Shown here piece by piece: positions 7,149 to 12,618 of a stretch of 26,474 nucleotides of DNA. Numbering within the stretch: the stretch's first letter is position 1; every line of letters begins with the position of its first letter. Both the position numbers and the translations under genes were made by a program. This DNA comes from a virus: positions 1 to 26,474 of IMG/VR virus record IMGVR_UViG_3300005096_000003; one strand, given 5' to 3'. Under the pieces are notes generated by a model, which saw only the letters and a program-made list of their open reading frames with translations, made no database searches and had not been told where the DNA came from.

Positions 7149-7874
7149 TTACAGCGCAGCCACGGGTAGCAGTTCGCGAAACTGGTTCATGCGGTCCATC
7201 TGCTGCAGAACTGGCAGTTCCTTGGCGATGTGAGTAAACGCATTGAGTAAGGCCCAACTCGTTCCGGTTCCGTGTTCCGAAAATGTGGGTGTGCGGTACT
7301 CGGAGTCCACTTTGCAGATTCGACTCCAGCTCATGACGTTACTGCGTCCGGCGTCCATCAGAATTGCTTCCGCTTGGTATGAAGCCAATTTGCATTCACG
7401 TAGAGAAGCAACCGTCGCTGGCATTTCCAAGACGCGTTCTGCATAGACAGTTAATGCGGAATCAATTTCGTCAAAAATATCAAAACCTGTTGTGTGCCTT
7501 TTGTTTAGCACAATTTCTCCGGTTGCCATGCCATTGTGGCAACAGGCAATTGTAGCGCCAACAACCATTTTGAGGCTTCTCTTGCGTGCGTTGGATGTGA
7601 GAATCCCAAGGCCAAGGGACATCCCCTTAGGAACGTCCACTTTGGGAATGACGACCCCAAATCCTGCTGCTAACTCAGTGCCACTTTTATCCACGCTGAA
7701 TTTCATGTCATTGATCTCCCAGCCTCGGCTATGGGCTTCGTCAATGATGGTATCAGCAAGATCTCCGTGCTGGATTCCCTGCCAGTAACTGCCGGCGCCC
7801 TCGGGTGCCTCTAAGGCGATCTTGTGCAAGTCGTGGAGTTCCGTATTGGCGCCGTAAACTGTGATGAGTGACAT
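7149..7874 (-). CDS. DUF932-like early phage protein
   Basis: The 241-residue product has a central part (MKFSVDKSGTELAAGFGVVI, then SLGLGILTSNARKRSLKMVV, then ACCHNGMATGEIVLNKRHT) that follows the course of DUF932 proteins: a 'G---SN-----S-----G----C-NG----g------H' pattern, then a helical C-terminal half. DUF932 proteins are common in phages and mobile elements; their function is unknown. The ATG at 7874 follows CAAGGAAAATTACC. The gene is followed by the 13-bp hairpin at 7107-7138 and may be expressed strongly, as members often are. The family assignment is by pattern memory and should be checked. Confidence 0.55.
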   Translation of the reverse strand: MSLITVYGANTELHDLHKIALEAPEGAGSYWQGIQHGDLADTIIDEAHSRGWEINDMKFSVDKSGTELAAGFGVVIPKVDVPKGMSLGLGILTSNARKRSLKMVVGATIACCHNGMATGEIVLNKRHTTGFDIFDEIDSALTVYAERVLEMPATVASLRECKLASYQAEAILMDAGRSNVMSWSRICKVDSEYRTPTFSEHGTGTSWALLNAFTHIAKELPVLQQMDRMNQFRELLPVAAL

Positions 7875-7938
7875 GGTAATTTTCCTTGAAAACTTTTAGT
7901 GAGGTGCACCCCAACATTGAGGCACAAAAGGATGTGAT

Positions 7939-8115
7939 TTACTTTTCCAAATCGAACAGGATTTTTCTGGCAATGTCGATCAATGTTTCTGCCTGTTTGA
8001 GATCTTCTTTTTGGTGGAGTGTTGCGGGTTCTTGAATTGTGCCATTTTGCAGGGAACTCAGGAAACTGGAAACCCCTGTGAGTTGTTGTCGAGCCCGTTT
8101 GATTTGTTCGTCCAT
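7939..8115 (-). CDS. Small helical protein of unknown function
   Basis: The 58-residue product (starts MDEQIKRARQQLTGVSSFLS) is charged and should form one or two long helices. It is the first gene after promoter-cassette copy 1. The ATG at 8115 is preceded by ACAAAGGAACAAGGCA, the same leader found before the gene starting at 11080. An in-frame ATG 14 codons upstream (8157) would start within the cassette itself, just after the -10-like TATAAG and without a ribosome-binding site, so the shorter form is preferred. Confidence 0.55.
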   Translation of the reverse strand: MDEQIKRARQQLTGVSSFLSSLQNGTIQEPATLHQKEDLKQAETLIDIARKILFDLEK

Positions 8116-8159
8116 TGCCTTGTTCCTTTGTGAAAGTGATGTGGTTGCGTTTGTCATTT

Positions 8160-8188
8160 CTTATACCACCACAATAACGAGTGAATAA
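8160..8188 (-). promoter_or_regulatory. Putative early promoter, copy 1
   Basis: On the minus strand TTATTC (8183-8188) and TATAAG (8160-8165) are spaced by 17 bases. The -10 matches the consensus at five of six positions; the -35 is poor. The same arrangement is preserved in all three cassettes, which supports function and suggests help from an activator or another sigma factor. Confidence 0.5.
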
Positions 8189-8212
8189 GAGTCGTCCAGT
8201 TCAGTTCGGTAT

Positions 8213-8228
8213 AAATCTTGAAAGATTT
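8213..8228. promoter_or_regulatory. Operator-like palindrome, cassette copy 1
   Basis: AAATCTT-GA-AAGATTT is a perfect 7-bp inverted repeat with a 2-base spacer, 25 bp upstream of the -35-like box. Copy 2 (10792-10807) is identical. Copy 3 has a different palindrome with the same centre. Confidence 0.5.
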
Positions 8229-8281
8229 CTGAAATAATCAAAAAGGCAAGGCCGGGAAAACAAGGATTAAGTGATTCGGAT

Positions 8282-8572
8282 TCATGGTGAGATGTGCGAC
8301 CAACGTCCATATCTGGTGGCAATCAGTTTGACGAGACTACAAATGAGCTGTTCGTTAATCTTTGGTTCTGGAGCGCCTTGTTTGAACAGTGACCAAACGT
8401 GGTCGGCGGTTTCTTGGTTGTTGGGGTAAAAGTTGACTTTGCGCTCACAGTCTTCCATCTGCAGTCGGATGTCTGCGCAGTCGTCAACACCTACTCCTTC
8501 ATACCAGCGGATTCGGCAACACCATTTTCCGCCTCTACCATTTCGCCACTGCCGTCGTAGTTCACGTTTCAT
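8282..8572 (-). CDS. Small protein of unknown function
   Basis: The 96-residue product starts with a basic stretch (MKRELRRQWRNGRGGKWCCR) followed by a more acidic part. Three Cys residues lie in the first half, but not in a clear zinc pattern. The ATG at 8572 overlaps the TGA of the DUF2786-like gene (ATGA), so the pair is probably co-translated. Promoter-cassette copy 1 begins directly after the stop. No family recognised. Confidence 0.6.
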   Translation of the reverse strand: MKRELRRQWRNGRGGKWCCRIRWYEGVGVDDCADIRLQMEDCERKVNFYPNNQETADHVWSLFKQGAPEPKINEQLICSLVKLIATRYGRWSHISP

Positions 8573-9543
8573 AGGTCGCTCCCTTTTCCTTTATATGGCA
8601 GTTCAGTAAATTCGGCGACTGCCTTTGCCTTTTCGATAGCCACGTCCTCGCTGCGGAATCCTTTAGCCTTCACGGTCTTGTCAAGGAATCCACCGTTCCA
8701 CTGCAGCACCCAATAGCATTGCTGGGTGACGTCCCATCTGTAATCCACAAAGCGGTGAGTTGGTATTATTTTGAGGCGTTTTACTGCTAGTGTTTGATTG
8801 TTGGGTGGCGTTTCGTTGGTGACGGCTTTGCCGGCCGGTTGTTGTGGCAGTTCATAATCTTCTGAGTCCTCCACTCCTTGACGATATGCATCAGAGTTTC
8901 GTTGTGATGTGGGCTTTGTTTTTCGTTCGGTTAGTTGCTTCTTCTCCATGCGAGTTTGGATGGCTAGGGATCTTCGAGATATGAGTGCCGTTGTATTTGC
9001 TGCTGCCGCCCTTTGGTGTTTTTGTTTTTCCTGCCAGAGCCGGGAAAACAATCCGTCGGCAAATCCAAGACAATACTTTTTCCGGTCGAATTGTTTTTTG
9101 ATTCCTGTTGCTCGCGCCATTGCTTGCGTTGTGATGATGAGTTCAATGAACAACAGTTTGGCGAACGCCACATCCATTTCCAGTCCAACGGCAATCCATT
9201 GATTGACGCGGCCCCCGTACCCTTTTTTTGCTTTTGGATCCCAGGGGTGTGCCCAGTAAAATTCCACGTTGCAGGCGAGGCAGATTACTTGCATTAAACG
9301 GGCCTCGTGTTTATCAATCTGACCTGTGACACGAACGGTATCCTCCACAACGTCCTCAGCCGTGATTGTTTTTCCTCCGGCCGCCATCACATCGGCCATT
9401 TCAATCTCATGTTTTTGCATCATTTTTTGTGCAATTCTCATTGCACTATCCACTTCGGCTTCGCTAGCACCGTTTTCGCGGGTCTTGGACATCAGTGCTT
9501 GGAGCTTACTGAGGATTCGTTTGCGTTCAGTGTCGTTTGTCAT
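8569..9543 (-). CDS. DUF2786-like protein
   Basis: The 324-residue product opens with RILSKLQALMSKTRENGASE, then EAEVDSAMRIAQKMMQKH. This is the DUF2786 pattern (short helices with 'I--KL-aLl-kt--nGatE-Ea--A---a--lm-kh-i'). A second region (VICLACNVEFYWAHPW, then WIAVGLEMDVAFAKLLFIEL) matches the domain that usually follows DUF2786. Residues ~195-245 are a charged linker. The last ~80 residues form a small beta-rich domain that may bind nucleic acid. DUF2786 proteins are common in phage early regions and plasmids; their role is unknown. The ATG at 9543 lies just after the previous stop. Family call is good; function is not known. Confidence 0.78.
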   Translation of the reverse strand: MTNDTERKRILSKLQALMSKTRENGASEAEVDSAMRIAQKMMQKHEIEMADVMAAGGKTITAEDVVEDTVRVTGQIDKHEARLMQVICLACNVEFYWAHPWDPKAKKGYGGRVNQWIAVGLEMDVAFAKLLFIELIITTQAMARATGIKKQFDRKKYCLGFADGLFSRLWQEKQKHQRAAAANTTALISRRSLAIQTRMEKKQLTERKTKPTSQRNSDAYRQGVEDSEDYELPQQPAGKAVTNETPPNNQTLAVKRLKIIPTHRFVDYRWDVTQQCYWVLQWNGGFLDKTVKAKGFRSEDVAIEKAKAVAEFTELPYKGKGSDL

Positions 9544-9548
9544 TGTCC

Positions 9549-9860
9549 TTATCCTTGAAATTCGGGGTTCATGGTGGTTGTGAGTGTGTTGACGGCGGCA
9601 GTAAGTAGCTCAGGATTCCATTCGTCTCTGACGGCGTCTAAGACGGTTTGTAGGACAAGCGACGCGGCGTCGCAGCGGGCGGAGTCCACAGCGTCGCCAA
9701 TCTCATTACTGTAGCGGAGGAACAGGTCTGAGGCGGTTTGTAGTGCGTTGACGGCTTTCTCTTTTGTGCGGATAGGTTCGGTGGGATACGTGCCGTGCAC
9801 GGGACAAAACCATGTGCCGTGGACGTTTTCGTGGCAAATACAATTGGTGAGGTGGTTCAC
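9549..9860 (-). CDS. Small protein with Cys/His motif
   Basis: The 103-residue product starts at a GTG (9860) with AGGAG nine bases upstream. Its N-terminus contains CICHENVHGTWFCPVHG, a likely zinc-binding cluster (C-x-C-H and C-x2-H). The remainder is helical (ALQTASDLFLRYSNEIGDAV). No ATG alternative keeps the metal cluster. It ends six bases before the DUF2786-like gene. No family recognised. Confidence 0.6.
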   Translation of the reverse strand: MNHLTNCICHENVHGTWFCPVHGTYPTEPIRTKEKAVNALQTASDLFLRYSNEIGDAVDSARCDAASLVLQTVLDAVRDEWNPELLTAAVNTLTTTMNPEFQG

Positions 9861-9890
9861 AGCAATGCTCCTAAAAAGAGAGAGGGGGGG

Positions 9891-10073
9891 TCAAATTCTC
9901 ACAACCATCCAAAACGTAGTTCCGGTCCTGCTACTCACACAATAGTCTTCCAAATTGTAGAGATCCGTGATTTGCGCCGTGTCAAATGGAACTTCAATCA
10001 GGGCGATTGCACCGTAATGTGTGGGAGGCGTAAAATCTATTTTGCGTTCGGCGCACCATTGTTTGAGTGTCAT
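9891..10073 (-). CDS. Small protein of unknown function
   Basis: The 60-residue product (starts MTLKQWCAERKIDFTPPTHY) looks globular, with an IALIEVPFD strand and a hydrophobic end. The ATG at 10073 has an AAGAGAA sequence upstream, a modest ribosome-binding site. A GC-rich hairpin (10093-10116) lies just upstream of the start. No family recognised. Confidence 0.5.
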   Translation of the reverse strand: MTLKQWCAERKIDFTPPTHYGAIALIEVPFDTAQITDLYNLEDYCVSSRTGTTFWMVVRI

Positions 10074-10092
10074 AATAATTCTCTTGGAAATG

Positions 10093-10116
10093 GCCCGGGG
10101 GTTCGCACCCCCGGGC
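10093..10116 (-). other. GC-rich 9-bp hairpin between genes
   Basis: GCCCGGGGG and CCCCCGGGC pair perfectly around a 6-base loop, 16 bp after the stop of the repeat-domain gene. The leftward transcript continues CATTTCC with no T-run. It resembles the hairpins at 3007-3030 and 7107-7138. Confidence 0.7.
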
Positions 10117-10132
10117 GGTGAAGGTGATGGGA

Positions 10133-10693
10133 TTACTTGCAGTTGGCTTTGAGTGTCTTCCAGTTAGACGGACTCAGGTCTGCCGGTGTGCCCCGTTGTC
10201 CTTTGCGTCCTGCAGACAGTTGCAAGCGAACTGTGACCTCACTGATGTCCGCAGCACCAAGTGTGGTGACAGCAATGAGTGTGGCAGTGAAGTCCCAGCC
10301 TTTTGCGCCCATCGCACGGATGACGGCAGTGACCGGAAAATTGAAGATTTTGGCGCGGCAGATTTTGCGTTTTTCGATTGTTTTGCCGGTTCGACGGTCG
10401 ACGCTCTTTCCAGATTTTGCTGCTTCTTTGCGGAAAGTAATTTCGGCTTCCCGTCGTTCGGAGCGTTCTATTTTTTGTGCTGTTTGCTCCTGTTTTCGGA
10501 TTTCAATCAATTCGGACTCAGTACCATTCTTGCGACATTGACTAGCGTAGGCGATGCAAGCGGTTTTTTCTTCTTTGTAACTGCAGTTGGCGGCGATCGC
10601 CTGGATGGCGGGGTTTTTGAATCCGCGGCTGAGCAGGTGCTCGACGAATGATTTGGCATCGGCACTAATTTTGACTTGCGTGGTTTTGGTCAT
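10133..10693 (-). CDS. Early protein ending in an 'IRxMG' repeat domain
   Basis: The 186-residue product has a helical N-terminus (~1-60), a very charged middle (~60-115) and a C-terminal domain (~124-186). That domain reads VIRAMGAKGWDF ... TVRLQLSAGRKGQRGTPADL and occurs twice more, inside the MuF-like protein (residues ~384-442 and ~494-552). Shared features are I-R-x-M-G, an aromatic-x-F, T-[VI]-R-x-Q-L-x-A-G and G-x-R-G-x-P-A. The pattern of helices and the 'T-IR--L--G' turn suggest a small helix-turn-helix that binds DNA, but this is inference. The ATG at 10693 is chosen because AAAGGACAG lies just upstream; the open frame continues upstream into promoter-cassette copy 2. It may be a DNA-binding or packaging-related protein. 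Confidence 0.7.
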   Translation of the reverse strand: MTKTTQVKISADAKSFVEHLLSRGFKNPAIQAIAANCSYKEEKTACIAYASQCRKNGTESELIEIRKQEQTAQKIERSERREAEITFRKEAAKSGKSVDRRTGKTIEKRKICRAKIFNFPVTAVIRAMGAKGWDFTATLIAVTTLGAADISEVTVRLQLSAGRKGQRGTPADLSPSNWKTLKANCK

Positions 10694-10700
10694 CTTTTCT

Positions 10701-10856
10701 GTCCTTTGTGAAAGTGATGTGGTTGCCGTGACACGTTTCTTATACCACCACAATAACGAGTGAATAAGAGTCGTCCAGTTCAGTTCGGTATAAATCTTGA
10801 AAGATTTCTGAAATAATCAAAAAGGCAAAGGCCGGGAAAACAAGGATTAAGTGATT
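10701..10856 (-). repeat. Promoter cassette, copy 2
   Basis: Near-identical to copy 1 (8121-8276), including TATAAG (10739-10744), the TTATTC box 17 bases away and the palindrome AAATCTT-GA-AAGATTT (10792-10807). The TAA stop of the upstream gene (10847-10849) lies inside the cassette, in the TCACTTAATCC block. It drives, or separates, the repeat-domain gene at 10133-10693. Confidence 0.85.
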
Positions 10857-11080
10857 TTTCCGTAAGGTCCATTATCAGGACTTGGGCCGGAACCGTTCGT
10901 CAAATGGTTGTGCAAACCTTCCACAATCTGCAAAGCGCACACCTGAGTCAATTTGGATGTGCACAATTTTTCCGCTTTTTTGATTGCTTTTGCCATGGCT
11001 TTGACACTGGTGGCTGCTTTGATGTTCCATTCACGGTATTCGCCATTCGTGAAGCTGACTTCAATTGTAAAATTTCTCAT
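10847..11080 (-). CDS. Small protein of unknown function
   Basis: The 77-residue product (starts MRNFTIEVSFTNGEYREWNI) looks like a small alpha/beta protein: two strands, then a basic helix (AATSVKAMAKAIKKAEKL). The ATG at 11080 is preceded by ACAAAGGAACAAGGCA, the same leader as at 8115. The C-terminus runs into promoter-cassette copy 2, which supplies the stop codon. No family recognised. Confidence 0.55.
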   Translation of the reverse strand: MRNFTIEVSFTNGEYREWNIKAATSVKAMAKAIKKAEKLCTSKLTQVCALQIVEGLHNHLTNGSGPSPDNGPYGKIT

Positions 11081-11117
11081 TGCCTTGTTCCTTTGTAAAA
11101 GTGGTTTTGGTTGCTGG

Positions 11118-11282
11118 TCAGTTGGATTTGAGAATTTCGATGGCACGATTCCAGTGCCAGAGGTGTGCGTTGACGGACTCCATTCGATGTGCTGTGCGTT
11201 TTGCGGCGGCGAGCGCTTTTGCTTTCGATCCCTTTGATTTGATAAGTTCGTCGACGATTTGTTGTGCAATTGATTTCGTCAT
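11118..11282 (-). CDS. Small basic helical protein, first gene of the leftward arm
   Basis: The 54-residue product (starts MTKSIAQQIVDELIKSKGSK) is basic and helical and could bind nucleic acid. It is the first leftward gene after the divide, directly behind promoter-cassette copy 3. The ATG at 11282 has ACAAAGGAACGAAAAG before it. An in-frame upstream ATG at 11324 lies within the cassette, next to the -10-like box, and is less likely. First-position genes of this kind are often early regulators or host-takeover proteins; nothing in the sequence proves that. Confidence 0.5.
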   Translation of the reverse strand: MTKSIAQQIVDELIKSKGSKAKALAAAKRTAHRMESVNAHLWHWNRAIEILKSN

Positions 11283-11288
11283 CTTTTC

Positions 11289-11435
11289 GTTCCTTTGTGA
11301 TGTGGTTTTGGTTGCGTTTGTCATTTCTTATACCACCACAATAACGAGTGAATAAGAGTCGTCCAGTTCAATTCACCAAGAAAATTAGAATTTTTCCAAA
11401 ATAATCAAAAAGGCCGGGAAAACAAGGATTAAGTG
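11289..11435 (-). repeat. Promoter cassette, copy 3 (diverged centre)
   Basis: Shares TATAAG (11327-11332), TTATTC and the GACGACTC block with copies 1 and 2, and the outer GGCCGGGAAAACAAGGATTAAGTGA block. The 30 bp between them differ. The palindrome here is AAAATT-AG-AATTTT (11381-11394), centred at the same position. It should drive the whole leftward arm. Confidence 0.82.
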
Positions 11436-11566
11436 AGTCAGTCAAATCCCGAAACCGTGTCCCATAATAGGTTTCGTCACTATTATTATCGGTTACAAGG
11501 ACTGCAGTCCTTTCGGCAAAAGTTCCGGTTTTTGGTGTTTCATTGATATCTGTGACGTATGTAACA

Positions 11567-11596
11567 TTGACAAGACCTGTTGTCAGTCCTTACCGT
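11567..11596 (+). promoter_or_regulatory. Putative rightward promoter of the packaging operon
   Basis: TTGACA (11567-11572) is a perfect -35. The best -10 after 18 bases is TACCGT, a poor match. The -35 lies in an inverted repeat (TGACAA/TTGTCA), and a CAGTCCTT half-site covers the spacer. The weak -10 suggests activation or a phage-specific factor. Confidence 0.45.
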
Positions 11597-11618
11597 GTCG
11601 TCCTTCAATGTGGGAACG

Positions 11619-11627
11619 ATACAAGGA
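11619..11627 (+). promoter_or_regulatory. CsrA-like site at the terS ribosome-binding site
   Basis: AUACAAGGA matches RUACARGGA at all nine positions and includes the Shine-Dalgarno sequence of the small terminase gene. CsrA bound here would block initiation. The phage carries its own csrA at 23736-23933. Confidence 0.45.
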
Positions 11628-11635
11628 AACATCAA

Positions 11636-12418
11636 ATGGCAAAATCACCGTGGAAGACTGCGCATTACGTTGAAGCGTATAAACTGGCGCGGAGCGGAAT
11701 GAGCGATAAGCAAATTGCGGGGGCTCTCGGCATTACTGTGGTCACACTTCGGAAGTGGAAGGACGGGAAGGATGGCTTTGCAAAAGCCATTAATGATGGC
11801 CGAGAAGAAGCAAACGGAGAATCTGGAGCCGCGGCATCATTCCAAAACTACGTCTATGAGAATCTGCCGCCAGCCATCCAAGTGACATGGGATCGAATCT
11901 TTGAAGCACAGCTTGAGGAAAATGGTGTGCGTAAAGTTGAAAAGCTTCTTCGGGATAAAGGCAAACGAACACGCCAAATGCTTTTCCTGCACGCCGTCAT
12001 CGTGTCCAACTTCAATGTCTCTCAAGCCTGCCGCCTAGTCCAAACTCCACGCAAAACGTTTGAGACTTGGGCCACAACAGACCCGGATTTCTCGGCGTTG
12101 GTTGATGGTATCATGGAAGTGAAGAGGGACTTTTTTGAATCAGCGCTGGTTAAACTTGTCAAACGTGGTGACAGTCCCGCTATCATTTTTGCTAACAAGA
12201 CATTCAACAGAGAACGTGGTTATGGGGAGAAGACCACGGTGGATGTGAATGTGGCTGGATCGGTGAAGCACTTGCACGCTCACGTTGCAGTCGATGAATT
12301 GGAACTATCACTTGACGTCCGCAAACAACTGTTGAAGGCGGTGCGCAAGCGTAAAGCAATTGAGGCCAATGGTAGTGCAAAGAACGAACCTCCTCGATTA
12401 CTGGAGCACATAGCATGA
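11636..12418 (+). CDS. Terminase small subunit (TerS-like)
   Basis: The 260-residue product opens the packaging block, immediately ahead of the large terminase. Residues ~15-50 form a helix-turn-helix (ARSGMSDKQIAGALGITVVT, then LRKWKDG), and a second such segment lies around residues 130-165 (FNVSQACRLVQTPRKTFETW). It should recognise the packaging site and feed DNA to the large subunit. The C-terminal ~60 residues are charged and helical. The ATG at 11636 is chosen because AUACAAGGA lies nine bases upstream; the open frame extends 31 codons further without a good site. That leader also matches the core of the CsrA-binding consensus (RUACARGGA) exactly. The call rests on two helix-turn-helix motifs and position. 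Confidence 0.75.
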   Translation: MAKSPWKTAHYVEAYKLARSGMSDKQIAGALGITVVTLRKWKDGKDGFAKAINDGREEANGESGAAASFQNYVYENLPPAIQVTWDRIFEAQLEENGVRKVEKLLRDKGKRTRQMLFLHAVIVSNFNVSQACRLVQTPRKTFETWATTDPDFSALVDGIMEVKRDFFESALVKLVKRGDSPAIIFANKTFNRERGYGEKTTVDVNVAGSVKHLHAHVAVDELELSLDVRKQLLKAVRKRKAIEANGSAKNEPPRLLEHIA

Positions 12419-12618
12419 CTGAGCAACCCAATTCCAGTAGCAGACTATTAGAAGACCTCACAGATCGAATTGATTACTTCCGTCAGGAGTTTGATATCAC
12501 TTACGTGCAAGTCATTGGGATCCTGGAAGTAATGAAATCCAATTTGCTCATGGAGATAATGCACTTTGATAGTATGGAAGAAGACATAGAAGATGAGGGG
12601 GAAGAATGGAAACAATAG
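12415..12618 (+). CDS. Small acidic protein between the terminase subunits
   Basis: The 67-residue product (starts MTEQPNSSSRLLEDLTDRID) is acidic and helical, ending EEDIEDEGEEWKQ. Its ATG overlaps the TGA of terS (ATGA), and its end overlaps the start of the large terminase by 13 bases, so all three are translationally coupled. It may be a packaging accessory or only a coupling frame. No family recognised. Confidence 0.6.
   Translation: MTEQPNSSSRLLEDLTDRIDYFRQEFDITYVQVIGILEVMKSNLLMEIMHFDSMEEDIEDEGEEWKQ

Larger units (their letters stand above)
8121..8276 (-). repeat. Promoter cassette, copy 1
   Basis: About 155 bp repeated at 10701-10856 and 11289-11435. Copies 1 and 2 are almost base-for-base identical over some 118 bp (8158-8276), differing mainly by a 1-base insertion near the GGC run. 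In leftward order the cassette holds TCACTTAATCCTTG, a palindrome (8213-8228), AACTGGACGACTC, TTATTC, then TATAAG (8160-8165), then an ACAAAGGA leader. TATAAG is a plausible -10; TTATTC 17 bases upstream is a poor -35. The cassette begins directly after the stop of one gene and ends at the start of the next. Confidence 0.85.
11436..11635. promoter_or_regulatory. Divergent control region rich in palindromes
   Basis: No gene is visible here. The stretch contains CGAAACC/GGTTTCG (11450-11456 and 11470-11476), ATAATAG/CTATTAT (11464-11470 and 11480-11486), the perfect 16-bp palindrome AAGGACTGCAGTCCTT (11497-11512), and TGACAA-6-TTGTCA (11568-11585). CAGTCCTT, half of the 16-bp palindrome, recurs at 11584-11591 between the rightward -35 and -10. 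This is the expected place for switch operators between early and late arms. Confidence 0.6.

Noticed and set aside
8115-8157. N-terminal extension MTNATTSLSQRNKA of the small protein, encoded by the promoter cassette
   Set aside because: Similar in-frame text occurs in copy 3 simply because the cassette is repeated. The ATG is beside the -10-like box and has no ribosome-binding site, while ACAAAGGA precedes the inner ATG.
10118-10651. 177-codon plus-strand open frame opposite the early repeat-domain gene
   Set aside because: Its product is Phe/Cys-rich low complexity, and the opposite frame carries the conserved domain and a proper ribosome-binding site.
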